Positions 33,333 to 46,100 of a stretch of DNA of 64,000 bases are shown here, in pieces. Position 1 is the first letter of the stretch. Each line of letters starts with the position of its first letter. Source of the stretch: Hydractinia symbiolongicarpus (lineage: Eukaryota; Cnidaria; Hydrozoa; Anthoathecata; Hydractiniidae); NCBI RefSeq assembly GCF_029227915.1, contig NC_079880.1, positions 18,556,001 to 18,620,000 on the forward strand, read 5' to 3'. Under the pieces are notes generated by a model. That model was given only the letters and a program-made list of their open reading frames with translations. It ran no database searches and was not told the DNA's origin. The position numbers were made by a program, and so were the translations under genes.

Positions 33333-34189
33333 TGAGGCAGGATTCTGCTTAGTACAAGCGGGATCCCACCTAGCAAGGACAGGACTAAATTGTTTCTGGA
33401 CAAAATTTTTCCATATAAACACAAAGTGATTTTAGTATAATTATAGTAAGAGCGGGATACTGGCAACCGTACCGCCGCTTATAAGAATTTCCCCACGGGA
33501 TTTCGCGTTAAGGCAAAGTTTCAAAAACGACGCCTGTTTTGTAATACCTGCCGCTTTTTGTTATAAAAACGGCTCATTAAGTAACAAAGCCTATCTTTGG
33601 CGAGTTTTGATGAAATAAAATGTGTTGTTGTTTGTGTTGTCGAAATTGATTCGTAATTATTACTTTAACAGATTGAAAGAAGGTCATTGCTTGGATAATA
33701 AAGAAACGAATGATAAAAAATTATTTAAAAAAAAAATCACAATGTTTACATGAGCCTAAAATGCGCTGTTTGTGTTATGCAAAATCGATCTATTTTAAAA
33801 TGTTTGAGCTGCAGAAAATTTTCAAAGGATTTAGCAGGGTCAAATCAAACTTTTTGTGCTGTATAAAAGTCCGATTGGGAGAGGTTTCACTCAATTTACG
33901 ATGCCACATACATCTAAACCATTTTTCTTTATCGAATTTTGATACTTTTTAAACAGTAGCTACCATTTATTTCAGGAAAAAAGAAATCTTGAATTTTGTT
34001 TCACGCGACAGTGTTTCCTTTGTATATCGAGGCCAGATATCCGGACTACATCAAAGAAGTAAATTTGAAAAATGATTTTTTTCCGTCTATGGCAGCATTA
34101 TGTGATGAGAGCATTTGGAGAGGAGCACCCCACCCCCGCCTTTCCATCCCTGTTCTTTAGAGCTCCAAAAAATTTCAGGCCTAATAAGG
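33333..34189. other. Non-coding stretch, nothing recognised
   Basis: No feature is supported here. Confidence 0.35.
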
Positions 34190-34750
34190 GTTAATATATC
34201 TCTAAATCCGCCAAAGCTGTTATCCGCCAAAGCTTCAGAAGATACAACATAAATATTCATCCAGATTTTCAATTAACAGTTTTTTTCAACCTAGGATTAA
34301 TTATACAATCACAAAGTTCTCTATAACTAGCAGAGGACCTAAATTGTGGAATACATTTCTTGATAACGACATGAAAACTATTACATCACATAACGAATTC
34401 AAACATAAACTAAAACATAAACTATTGACTACTGACAATCTATATTTATTTTAGAACACACGAAAGTTACAACGTACGACACATATAACACAACTCCTCA
34501 TCATCTTCAATGCTAACCTTTTATATAGGTTGGGGGCTTAGTGATAAGGCTATTATAGACTTCTTCTCGCTCCTGCCATTTTTTACCTCTCTAGCTAATA
34601 TTTTTAGCATATGCAATCCTATCTTTAGATTATACGATATAATAGCTTTAGATTTGTATTTTATTCTTACGGAAAACTGTATATTCTTTAACGGCAAAAT
34701 AAAAAAGAAAGAAAGACGCGGCAATTACAGTTTAGGCCAACAAGTTTTAA
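34190..34750 (+). pseudogene. 3' end of a LINE ORF2 and its 3' UTR
   Basis: 34290-34455 encodes the C-terminal tail INYTITKFSITSRGPKLWNT, then FKHKLKHKLLTTDNLYLF and a stop. This is the (GPKLWN..P....S...FK..LK.YLL) ending of CR1/jockey-type ORF2. The rest looks like 3' UTR. The insertion is heavily 5'-truncated. Confidence 0.7.
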
Positions 34751-34843
34751 TTTGATTCAATTATGGTATCGAAGATTGAGTATTTAGATTTTGAATCATT
34801 TAAGAGTGTTTATAACATACAATACGCAAAGAATATTTATCAT

Positions 34844-35443
34844 TTAAGCAGTTTCGAGTGCTATAGACTCTCGTTGGCTGCTTTCTCGAAAGCTGTTACC
34901 CCATCCAATCTCTTTAAAGTAGGATACAATTGATGCTATCAAACAAATTGTTTGTATGGAGTACATCACAGTGATATATATAACTATCCTATACTCCAAA
35001 CGAATGCTATCCTCGTCTGCTGATGAATATGCACCAATTATACCAGTGTTCGATCCGAAACAACGCGGTCCTAACATGAATTTAAGACCATTGTGTTTGT
35101 TAAAGTTTCCGTCTTGATTGTGCGTGTTACGAAAACATTTGCGATATTCCGGCATGAGCGTCGCGTAGAATATCGTGCCAATACTCCACAAGAAAATTTG
35201 CCAAATATCGAAACCGAGCTTAACGTGAAAGAAAGCACGAACACCTGTACATTTTCCTATCAGTCCTAATATTGGGTTTACTGCCAATAAAATTGGAGCC
35301 CAGATAGGCACGTATAGATTTTTTAGTAATGTCACATTATCGTCTGAGTGTTCAGGGGCGTATATGTATGCTATACCACCCGCTAGTGTCGCTGCACATA
35401 ACACTAAATGGACGATGTTGAGAATAAAGTGTACTTCAACCAT
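34844..35443 (-). CDS. Uncharacterised four-TM membrane protein, paralogue A
   Basis: 199 residues, ATG to stop. Four membrane segments: FILNIVHLVLCAATLAGGI near the start, VPIWAPILLAVNPILGLIG, the FDIWQIFLWSIGTIFYATL segment, and YITVMYSIQTICLIASIVSY. Short termini and an acidic loop between TM3 and TM4 containing PRCFGSN and SSADEDSIRLEYR. The layout recalls MS4A/TMEM176-like tetraspans, but no signature proves it. A splice acceptor (cattttag|ATATTA) at 35468 lies 25 bp before the ATG. A non-coding first exon ends at 35855 (AAAAAG|gtaaga), so the gene has a 5' UTR intron of about 390 bp. The paralogue is at 38000-38590. Confidence 0.8.
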   Translation of the reverse strand: MVEVHFILNIVHLVLCAATLAGGIAYIYAPEHSDDNVTLLKNLYVPIWAPILLAVNPILGLIGKCTGVRAFFHVKLGFDIWQIFLWSIGTIFYATLMPEYRKCFRNTHNQDGNFNKHNGLKFMLGPRCFGSNTGIIGAYSSADEDSIRLEYRIVIYITVMYSIQTICLIASIVSYFKEIGWGNSFRESSQRESIALETA

Positions 35444-35854
35444 TTCTGCTTTTATCAGGGAATAATATCTAAAATGAAGACAATTTTAACAACACATGAA
35501 ATATACTGTCTCTTTAACAAAAAAAATCAAGACTATCGGCCCTGTGCATTCCTAGACCTAAAAAAAATATCTTTAAAATATTTTCTGCAGTGACCGAATT
35601 AAGAATACTTGAAGTGTTCGATGCAGTATTTATTTAACACATGTTAGTAGTTAAAATTGCCCATTCTCATTCCCACGATTGCCTTTTAATACGAAAAAAC
35701 ATAAAATATATTTATCATATCAAGCAGGCAAAAAGCCCTGGAAACGAAGGTCTTTACTGGTTGTGGAACATTATTCTAGTGCAAAGGTTCATACAGTAAC
35801 CAATATCCCACAATAGTTTAATATACAAGAAAATAAAAATAGAAACGATCTTAC

Positions 35855-35900
35855 CTTTTTCTGTTCAAAGTGTTGACTAACTTATTTTACTCGACGTCGC
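35855..35900 (-). promoter_or_regulatory. Non-coding first exon and promoter-proximal region of paralogue A
   Basis: The donor AAAAAG|gtaaga is preserved in both paralogues, as is the upstream string GACGTCGAGTAAAATAAG. The transcription start is not determined, so the outer boundary is approximate. Confidence 0.55.
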
Positions 35901-36420
35901 ACTTCTGGATATATAACCATTCACTCTTATTTTATTTGAAAATAAAAATAGCTTATACAGTGGACCCACTAAAATTATGTTGTGGTGTCACTCTCCGTGA
36001 TTAATGAGATTAAATAAATGAAACCATTGTATAAGTTAACTACGGAGAAGGACATTCTTCTTCAAATCATCATAATTACGAACTTCGTTGAGAGTGAAAC
36101 ATTTTAAGAGTGGGCAGCTGAGAAACTGATTTTTTTTTTAAAATTTGCAGCAGCATTGTTATCTATCTGTCTTTGGATCTGCATTGCATATTTTTTTTAC
36201 CTTTTTGTAGAGCTTTGGAAACCACTAATCAGAAAATTTATGAAGATGAACATTTTCTAGACGTCTTGCATCGGTACAAATGCAGATCAAAGGTAAATCC
36301 ACTCAATGCAAAACACTACAATGTTTAAAAGAATATGAAGAATGTTCCTGCATAAATATTTTGAATATATTCTACAGTGCTGTGTGGCTATGGCTACATT
36401 ACTTGGTTTTATAGAACATT

Positions 36421-37450
36421 TCAATTCTAGGTGAGTTGACTGGACGGAGTATGTTGAACGTTTGGAATTATACTTTTTTGCAAGTAAAAATAGAAGAACT
36501 AAAGCAAACTGCAGTCTTTCTTACTGTTATTAGAAGCAAAACATACAGCTTGTTAAGAAAGCACCGAGAAAAACTTGCGCTTGGTCTCAAACAATTTTTC
36601 TGCGGTAAAAATACTGACAACAGAAAATTCAAATCCACCTAACAGCAAACCCTGAATTACCATAAACCAATAAGTACAAAGCCGCGTGGTCACAAGTACC
36701 CTCTTAAAGAATACAAGAATTAATTACATTTGTTTTGGTGAATGAAGCCATTCTCGCTTGAAGTAAAAGATTTTTCTGATTTTGACAACGTGAGCAAAGA
36801 ACAATAGAATTACGAATTAAAAAGCGCGATCTGAGTGCGGAAAATTGTTTGAGATCCAGCGTCATTTTTTCCACCTTAACTATTCCGATTAGGCAGGTGA
36901 TCAACAATAGAACTGTTAGTTTCGAAATAAACACTGGCTATTTAATCACTATTGTCTTCAAAAAGTTACATAATAATCAGTTTTGAGAAGTCAATAAGCT
37001 CGAGAAAACTGACGTAATTTTAGAAACTTACTAGGGCGAACACTTAACTTTAAAAAGGAAATTTAATGCCGAAATCAAGCATAACATAGGAGTATACAAT
37101 ACTAGGATATATGTTGTTAAAGAGAGCTTGTTACTTGGAAGAGATTTTCTTAGAAATTGCAAACTAGACGACTTGTCGAGTAAGACTATTACACAGTGTT
37201 GTTTTTTGAAACCCCGGGTAAGATAAAAAACTTCCAGACAAAAATGGATGTAAAACCGGGGGCAACACCGGGAAACCTAGGAACGTACCGTTCACTTTAC
37301 AAGATGTCGTGTAGAGGGGACTAGATCGATTAGAAAATCAGGGGATATCTCGACCTGTCTTGTTTTCCGAATTGGCTTGTTCTTGTTTCCAAGCCTGTCG
37401 GAAACATAAGAATTTGTCGCAGCCCTATTATTGACAAGGAAGTCAAGACA
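36421..37450 (+). pseudogene. Ty3/gypsy retrotransposon remnant (gag, protease, start of RT)
   Basis: Gag-like text WTEYVERLELYFFAS and KQTAVFLTVIRSKTYSLLRK lies at 36430-36620 in two frames. A protease-like stretch at about 36893-37160 reads NNRTVSFEINTG (active-site DTG as NTG) and continues to YVVKESLLLGRDFLRNCKLD, the usual LLGR.WL block before RT. RT begins at about 37240 with KPGATPGNLGTYRSL (for KP..PRPVPYAL) and VGNIRICRSPIIDKEV (for G.IRICGDY). Multiple stops. It lies between the two four-TM paralogues. Confidence 0.7.
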
Positions 37451-37999
37451 TGCAATTAAGAAAAAAGGTGGAGGATCTCCAAATAACAAAAAGAAAGCAA
37501 ACTTCAATCCGAGATTTCTTCGAGTAGATTATAAAATACAATGTATTTGTTAGTTTTTATTTGTTTATATAACAATAGAGCGTATAAATAATACAATTTC
37601 ACATTCATCAAATTACATATCCTTCCTTGATTTGAAAGGAATAGAACAAAAAATAAAAAATTCATGTTTTCGGCGAAATTTGCTCTGAAAGTGACTTTAC
37701 ACCAATGGTGTCCACTTTAGAGAGACTCCATTGTATTCTTACTCAACAACTAGCGAAATTTCTGCGTCATTAGCAAAGTCATACAACACGTCTTTTTCGT
37801 TGTTGGGGTGGTATTTTTTTTACGTTTTTCTTTTTCTTTTTCGCGGAAGCGAGAGACGCGGGTATGTCTATTTGGGTGAAAAAGGGAAAATTTATGCTTG
37901 CAAGTTTCAATTTGATTCAATTAAAGTATCAACATTAACCCTATCTACACAAGTTTATGAAGTACAATATACAATAAAATATTACTAAGTTCTTATCAT

Positions 38000-38590
38000 T
38001 TAAGCAGTTCTTAATGGTATGGCCTCATTTCGAGTTCCTCCTCGACAGCAGTAACAACATCCAATCTCTTTGTAATATGATACAAAAGATGCTATCAAAC
38101 AAATTGTTTGTATGGAGTACATCACAGTGATATATATAACTATCCTATACTCCAAACGAATGCTATCCTCGTCTGCTGATGAATCTGCACCAGTTATACC
38201 AGCGTTCGATCCGAAACAACGCGGTCGTAACCAGAAACGGTCACTATCGCTGCTTTCGTCTTGAATATGCATGTTACCAAAACATTTGCGATATTTCGGA
38301 CCAAGCTGCGCGTAGAATATCGTACCAACTATCCACCAGATCAATTGCCAAATATCAAAAGCAAACTTAACGTGAAAGAAAGCACGAACACCTGTACATT
38401 TTCCTATCAGTCCTAATATTGGGTTTACTGCTAGTAAAATCGGAGCCCAGATAGGCACGTATAGATTTTTTAGTAATATCACATTATAGTCTGAGTGTTC
38501 AGGGGCGTATATGTATGCTATACCGCCCCCTAGTGTCGCTGCACATAACACCAAATGGACGATGTTGAGAATAAAGTGTGCTTCAACCAT
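38000..38590 (-). CDS. Uncharacterised four-TM membrane protein, paralogue B
   Basis: 196 residues, with the same four membrane segments as paralogue A and near-identical TM1-TM2 and TM4. It differs mainly between TM3 and TM4 (KCFGNMHIQDESSDSDRFWL against the Asn-rich loop of A) and in the tail, which has a Cys cluster (GCCYCCRGG) that could be palmitoylated, before the shared ending L.TA. The UTR acceptor at 38615 and the first-exon donor at 39015 are conserved, so the whole transcription unit was copied. The frame is intact, which argues for retained function. Confidence 0.8.
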   Translation of the reverse strand: MVEAHFILNIVHLVLCAATLGGGIAYIYAPEHSDYNVILLKNLYVPIWAPILLAVNPILGLIGKCTGVRAFFHVKFAFDIWQLIWWIVGTIFYAQLGPKYRKCFGNMHIQDESSDSDRFWLRPRCFGSNAGITGADSSADEDSIRLEYRIVIYITVMYSIQTICLIASFVSYYKEIGCCYCCRGGTRNEAIPLRTA

Positions 38591-39014
38591 TTCTTCTTTT
38601 ATAAGGGAATAATATCTAAAATAAAAACAATTTTAACAACAAATGAAATATACTACCCGTACACTTTCGACAAAAAGAATCCAGCTCATTATAAGTTCTA
38701 AATATACATATCTTTACAACTAAAAAAATCTTTAAAAATTTTAGTCCTTAAAGGAAGAAAATTAAACATTTAAAAAGTTGCTTGCAGATTTTCTTAAATA
38801 ATGTTGTTGGTTAAACTGGGCCATCTTCGTTCCTAGGACTCTTTTGCCTTTTTAATATAAAAGGAGACGCAGGATATATTTTTGCTGATATTAAGCCCTG
38901 GAAACGAAGGTCTTTACTAGGCGTGAAACGTTATTCTAGTGCAAAGGTTCATACAGTAACCAATATCCCAAAATAGTTTAATATATAAAAAAAGAAAATT
39001 AGAAACGATCTTAC

Positions 39015-39060
39015 CTTTTTCTGTTCAAAGTATTGACTAACTTATTTTACTCGACGTCGC
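39015..39060 (-). promoter_or_regulatory. Non-coding first exon and promoter-proximal region of paralogue B
   Basis: Same donor (AAAAAG|gtaaga) and upstream GACGTCGAGTAAAATAAG as paralogue A. The outer boundary is approximate. Confidence 0.55.
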
Positions 39061-39315
39061 TCCTTAATAAATACTAAATCATTCACTCTCCTCCGCTGAC
39101 AGAATGTTAACCGGAACCAAAAATATTTTATACAAAGTTGAACCCACTTCTGACGTCATCAACATTACGTCAAAAGGTTGTCATTCAGTTGAGCTGAAAC
39201 AAGCAATAATTTGAGATTATAAAATAAAATTATCGTATGTTGTCACTCTCCGTGGTTAAGGGGTTTTACTAAGTGAAAGCATTGTGGTAATTTAACAACG
39301 GGGGAGGTTTTTTTA

Positions 39316-40023
39316 AAAAAATCACTATTATTATGATTACCACTTAAATTAATAATAAAGTCAACCTAGTTCCCAGGACGTTTGTCTTTTGTAACAAAAT
39401 GAAAAGATCAAGTGGAAAACGACTTTAAGCAGACCTCAAACTTCATAGGCGAAATAAAAAAAACCTGTTTTTTCTCCTGGTTCATAAAAGCTAAAAGAAA
39501 GAACATCAAAGAAATCTCATATAAACAGAGTTATTATATTTCGAAAACTTGCATCTATCAGGCGCTAAAAAAATCACTGGAGATGAAGTTACGAAATTTA
39601 TTGTCCTGAATTATTTGTCCGATTGACTGGGTTTATTAGGAGAAAGTGCTTAATTGGTTAACTGAATGAAAACAACACAGCATGCACCACCAGATCATAC
39701 TTCTGCTTATCTGAGGCCAGCATGTGAACAGCCCTCTGTCTTAGTAATCTTACATACATTAAAATTTATAAAGAAACAAAATAGAGATCAATCGTTATAA
39801 TTTTTAAATAATATATATCACATATTTCACTTTATATTATTTACAGAAACAAAAATAAAATCTTAAAAATTAAAAAAGCGTCCTGAAAATAATGTTCGAG
39901 AAAAACTTAGTCGGAAAAGGTTTTCCAGTACAATTATTTCATTTCAACGCTAACAATTTCAACATTCAGGTTAAAAAACAAACTTTTTGCACTATCTTAT
40001 AAAATATACATTAAGGTCCAATT
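39316..40023. other. Intergenic, 3' of CFAP299
   Basis: No gene recognised. It holds the 3' UTR of the CFAP299 transcript on the minus strand. An AT-rich tract lies at 39790-39890. Confidence 0.4.
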
Positions 40024-40122
40024 TTAAGTTTTTCGCCGAGTAATGTGATCATACAACACTACTTGAGTGTATTTTGGAGTTTCGACGACTAGCCTGGTAG
40101 AATTATCCCCAGGTGTTGCAGC
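40024..40122 (-). CDS. CFAP299: CFAP299 exon 10 (last)
   Basis: Acceptor tttttatag|GCTGCA; reads AATPGDNSTRLVVETPKYTQ, then VVLYDHITRRKT and TAA. Phase 0 start. Confidence 0.92.
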   Translation of the reverse strand, partial: AATPGDNSTRLVVETPKYTQVVLYDHITRRKT

Positions 40123-43100
40123 CTATAAAAAAAGGAGAGACGTGAAAACTCTGTCGAAAGTTTGACAGGTGACATTACAAAAATAATAATTAACGAAAAT
40201 AATTAACGAATTAAATGTGCATTTTTAAAAATTTTTAACCTTTGTAATAATGTAATCAATTTTAAAATGGCATTCATTTGTGAAACACACACCGGGGGAG
40301 AGCGTAAACACGTTCACAAACCAAGAAAAAGAACACGACGCAATACTATTTTCTTTACGTCATCCAAATTATGAATGCGCAGCTTACATTAATACAATTT
40401 TAAATTACGTGAATTATGGGACCACAAAAAATACAAGCCTAAGCAAAAAGGGTCTTCTAGAAACACTAAAAATTTCAAAACAACTTATAAGTCATTATAT
40501 ACCTTGGGGTCGACATTTAAGATTTTTCTGTCGCGTTTGTTTTTGAACAACAAACCACTTGTGTTCTCTGCTATTACCTGCAGTGTAAAAAACGAAACGT
40601 GAAAATGATTGTTGAACTGTTTTCTTTCAATTTGCTTAATCAATTCAACTGTTAAATAATACAGCTTAACTTACTTGATAATTTGCAGAAGGATTTGAAG
40701 TACATGTTTGTGTTTCCCAGTTATAAAAACTAAACACAAGATAATTAAAAATAATCCAAGTAGTGAGAAACAAACAAACAAAACAAAACAAACAAACAGC
40801 TCTAACGCAGGTATATATAATATGACATATACCTTAGATCTGATGGTCTTGGTAGAAATCTTTTCTTGCCAGTAAAATACATTTCAAAATCTTCTGTCTA
40901 AACAAACAAACAAACTAACAAACAAAATGAACGGTGACCAGCACATATACACCCATGTCTGAAACATAAGCTTTTCTTAAACAAACAAAATAAAAATCTA
41001 AAAAAAACTATTCACGTCCTTCTTTAAATAAACGTAGCTACTTCTTTCAATTCCAAAAAAGAGGAAAAAATGCAAGTCACGTGGTGTTTTCAGAAGAGTT
41101 AAAGTTTAAATGAAGTCATTGATAAAAAGATAATTGTTGACAGTAATGGGTGATGGAGGTAACACATTTTAGCTAAAATCCTCTTTGCTATTGCTGTAAA
41201 ATAGTCGTATAGAAGAACATCCCCTCATTCAGATTTTATTAAACGCTCGTGCTGTTTTTAGGAAAATGTTAAATGAAGTTCTTATTGTTTTGTAGAGTAA
41301 GTAGATGCCATACCTTTAAACGCTGTGCATAATCAATATAGCCTGAAATCTCCTAAAGATTAGTGCATGTGTGAAAGTTTACGGGTGAAAAAAAGATTGA
41401 GAAATGAAAGAAAGAAAGATTGAGAAAAAAAGAACTTCGTACTTGTCCTCTTGAATTTTTATCTCTGATGAATACAATAGTCTATAAAAAATATTAACAA
41501 AAATGCTATAATGGTTGAAAATAAATAAATAAATCTTTACATAATAAAAAAAAATTTAAAAATGAGATTAACAGTTTAAGAACGAAATAGGAATTTTCAA
41601 AAATATTACCAAATTTCAGGACTTTTTAAGACCTATGACAATCCTGAATGTATACAGATATTAAAATTCAGAAGTCGAGCTTTTTCACTTACAGTCATCT
41701 TCCCATTTCTGTTCGCCTCCTCACGTTGTTGGAGGGCTTTTAAGAATGGATCTGTGATGTTCTTACCAGAGCTAGCCAAAGTTCTTAAAATAGGACATTT
41801 ATGGTAATAGTAAAATAAACTGGTTTAAGTAAATAAAAAGTAAAACAAACAAACAAACAAAGTCGCTACGTATAGAAAACACAAGTACTTTGTGCAAACT
41901 AAGCATGTTCTTAAAGTGGTTAATTTCATAACAGGGTCCAAATGGAAACATGTATAAAAAACGAGGGTTTAAAACAAACTTTTGTTGGCTTCGTTTAGAT
42001 AATCTGCTAGCTTCAGCTGCTTGCTTTCTTGCAACAAATTCCTCTCTTTTTAAAACCTAAAATATAATTATCAGAAAGACAAAATTATGTAAAAAATATT
42101 TTTCTCTCTACTATATCATCTTGAATAACAATCATTGTCTCATATTGTATCATCTCCCTATTTCTTAAAAAATGGCTAATATAAGCCATAGACTTGTTCA
42201 TACAATGCAATCGCCTACATGTACAAGAAAAATTTGAAACCTGGTATTAATTATTGCATATTGTTGAAATATTTTTCTGTATTGCAGAAGTGCATTTATT
42301 AAAGCATGCATACATTTTTGAAATGATGTTTTGCACAAAGAATGTTTCAAAAGAGTTTCGTTAGGTCTTTATTCTTCTTTAAAATTGGTTGCACCAATAT
42401 CCATTCCTAAAAGAGTTTATCAAACTTACCTCGCCACTACCACGATAACCAAGTTCAACAAGCTGCCTTGCTAACTCTTCATCCTAGATATATGTTCAAA
42501 CTATGGTATAACACATTGTTGTCAAAGCATGTAAGGTACACACTGATTTTCTTTAACAACATATGTAAAAACAAATGTTCCATCAAAAGTTTTAAAAAGA
42601 AATATGAAAATAAAGACATCTGCTATTGGAGGGCTACCCATACCCTCGTTAGGAATTAAATTTAAGTATTATAAGCTTGATATAGAAAACTTGTGTATTT
42701 CTAGGTGCACAATATTTATGCGGGTTTAAAATGTATTACTAGGACGGAATTAGTTAAGATGTGGTATACCGTAAATGATTGAATAACCGCAGGGGGCCTT
42801 TATTCAAAAATTGACGTTTTAGGGGTGCGTTTAATCGACAGGGGCGTTAAATTGACAGGGGCGTTTATTACAAAAAAACAAAAATTTGATAAAATGTGCA
42901 ATTTGTTGTTTGTACATTTTGACTTGAATTGCCGGAAAAATAAAAACGAAGATTGTAAATTTCCCATTAAAAATAGAATTGAATCTGTTTAGTACAACTT
43001 AATTTTTCTTTTTACTGGCAATGGGAAGCGATTTTCAAGGGTGTTTCAAGGCAAGAACACTGCATACAGGCCCTTTTGTAGTCTGTATATGTCTGTATTA

Positions 43101-46100
43101 AGACTGATCAGTTCTAATAAGGACCTTGTACGGATTGTTTTTGTGTATTGGGGAGAGAGAAGGGTATTATGAGCGGAAGGGGGGCGTTTATTCAAAATCT
43201 TCTGTCTGAAGGGGGGGACGTTTATTCAAAAATCCATTTTTGGGGGGGAGGAGGGAGTTTATTCCACAGGGGCATTTATTTGACCAAGGGCGTTTATGCG
43301 ATCATTTAACGGTAGGGAGAAAAATTAATTATACATGCCTAATTTTTACTTCATATCTTATTATGCTGTTTTATTCTAGCTAGGTGTATTTACACATTCT
43401 AATTTCCTTTTTTAACAAACTAACTTTCTTGTAGTAGATGCTTAGCATTTTTTAGTAATGTACATATTTAAAGATGAAGAAATTAAGTATTTTCTTCTAG
43501 ATGCTAAATGCTGATCTGAAATTCCTTGTCTGATGTGCAAAACAGTACAATAAAAGTTGTAGTGAGTATAGTCAGAAACAAGAACTGTTCTATATGTGTT
43601 GCAAATATTATCCATTTTTGAAATGCTTGGCTGGCCTGTCTGTGAACAGCACTGAACATTTTTAGGCGAATCGGTTAAGCAAACCAGTTTATAAGCAGTA
43701 TGCCCCATTTGTTAACGTGACAAAACTATGCCCCATTCCAATGCAAATTTCTTAGGTTTGTTTTTAATTCTTTATTCTATTTTTGTGAACAATGAAAGCT
43801 GTTTCCATGCAGACTTCTGTGTTTGTACATTTTCAGTGGAAGGCTCCTTAGGCTTTGGAAACTTCGTTGCAGGAGAAAAGATGCTATAGCTTGCTGAAGA
43901 GAGGCATTTTAGGTTTTAGTAACAGTCATTTTTTGTAATGCTTTATGGATTTTTTCCACACAGGGGCTCATCTTCTAAGCAATATTTTTCCATGGCAAAT
44001 TTTTTATATATATGTATATATATTTTCAATAAAAGTGACAACGCAAAGCACTGTTTTATCTTAATCTCAACCGACCCACATACTGTACATATCGCCACCA
44101 TCAAAAATATGTTCTGTTCGCGTCCTGAAGACCCTGCAAAAATGAGTCGGTCGGAGGTCAGGCGTATTCTTTCCCGGGATTTTCAAATCTGAGCAAGCAA
44201 ATTCGTTCCCAGGGCCAAGACAGTATAGCACCACTCGACATCGTTTGTAGACTATTTTTCGCCACCCTGTAAACTGTCAGTAGCCACAGGAGTGCCCTTA
44301 AGAAATTAATTTTTACTGAAATTAATTTACACAAGTTTTTGTCAATTTTGCATAAATTAGTTCTGGCGAAAAAAATTTTTCTTTTTGAAAAATATCTCGC
44401 AAAATTTTCTCCCTGTCTTTTTCCGACTTACCGACTCGGGTTTTTATTACCAAAAGGGAGTCGGTCGGAGGACGCAAACGCAAGATATTTTTGATGACAG
44501 CCTAAGGTCGGCTGTGGTACAAGGGCAAGTTCATAAATATCAAACACTGATTTGGACATTGCAAAAAAGCAAAATTTCCTCATAATTTGTTTATAAATCC
44601 GCTTGGTTTGCTAAAATTTTCAGGGATGCTGCGTATAAGTTAGTCAAAATACCAAAAAAAAACTGTTGTGGTAGATGATCTTGATAAAAAAGTAACATTG
44701 TCAGCAATTTATCATTTCTTTGGTTATCCCTGTGTTTTTAATTTCCTTATCATTTAGTGGTATATTTACTAAAAAAAAAATCAGGACACAAATATATCAG
44801 AGTATTTGAACAATATACTGATAAACTTTTAACAAACAAAAATTATTGAAATGTCAAAATGAAACTCAGTTTTTAATTTAGATAGATGTCCTGTATTTTG
44901 TAAAGAGCATTAAAATCATATCAAGTCTTCTTTAATAATGCCTGAAAACAATTTTAGAGGTAATAAAATGATAAAATCTTAACAATTTAAATAACCAAAC
45001 TCTACTTTAATATTGCCTTTTTAAGTTTTTTTAGACTGTTGTGTTAGACTCATTGAGTATTGAGTGCATAAATGGTTACTGCCACATATGGTTGACAATG
45101 TTTACTATATATGTTTACCATACTATATATTTAATGAATGAATTGGACAGGATTTGGTTACAAAATAACTAGAAGTGGAGTATTTAGATTTGTTAAGAAA
45201 TAATCACATTTTTGCTCTACATGGGATATATATTCAGTACTACTTCAGTTAACTGTATTTTCATAAAATAATTACAAGTCACAAGCTGATAAAACCTAAC
45301 AATTTTGTAGCTTTAATGTTTTATATTTTTATCAATTTTGTGTCCTGGAAATAAAAAATATGCAAAATTGCGCAGAAAGTTCCTAAAAACATCATATTCA
45401 AAGCAAAATACTCATAATAACTCATAAAAATAAGGAGTTTAGAGGATTTTTATATCAATTTCAAAATTCTGGGCTTGTTAATTTTTTATCAATTTATTGT
45501 TCCTGGAACAAGCTATAATAACTATGTTAATATATGCTGTTATGAAACAGGGATTTCATATTCAGGAACTTTTGACTATAATTCTAAGTCTAAAATCAAA
45601 TTGGTTTTTTAACTTATTCTTCATAAAGATGTTCTGATAAACTTAAAACAACTGATACCAATGTCCAAAAATCATTAAAATATGGTCTGATATTAATGAA
45701 CTTGTCCACAAATCAAAAACGTTTTTCTCAAGGCAAACCCAATGACAAATGTGGTAATTGAAGACATAACAAGCCATCCAAGCTAATCATATTTTTGCAA
45801 AAATATACATGGAGATTGGTAGCTCAGTCAGAAGAGCACTCAACTCATGTCTAAAAGGTTGTGGGTTTAATCCCCACACAACTATTGTCTAATTGGGCAG
45901 AAATTTCCACCTTTGTGGTCCCTCCTGGTAACAATTGATAGGGTATGGCTAACAACAAAAAATATAAAATCACTAGTACTGCTAGCTACATAAAGAAACC
46001 TCGCTATACTTAGCGACTGCATCTTTTAGATAGATATTTTACATGGCTAGCCTCGCTAATATCGAGGGATATACCCTGTCTATTTCCATCACCATCGCTT

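Larger units (their letters stand above)
34750..36060 (-). repeat. Segmental duplication, copy 1 (contains the first four-TM gene)
   Basis: Coding, intron and 5' flanking sequence here match 37910-39315, including the 5' UTR exon and flanking text such as AAGCCCTGGAAACGAAGGTC and CATACAGTAACCAATATCCC. The far end shares TGTCACTCTCCGTG with copy 2. Confidence 0.8.
37910..39315 (-). repeat. Segmental duplication, copy 2 (contains the second four-TM gene)
   Basis: Counterpart of 34750-36060. The 3' edge of both copies shares CAATTTGATTCAATTA (copy 1: TAATTTGATTCAATTA). Confidence 0.8.

Noticed and set aside
33171-33422. 83-codon minus-strand frame with repeated peptide
   Set aside because: The peptide repeat is only the translation of the 46-bp minisatellite.
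40280-40546. 88-codon plus-strand frame
   Set aside because: It overlaps CFAP299 exon 9 in antisense and has no recognisable protein content.
45812-45885. Possible tRNA gene
   Set aside because: Box spacing fits but the stems are poor and an unrelated body with an A-rich end follows; treated as a SINE.
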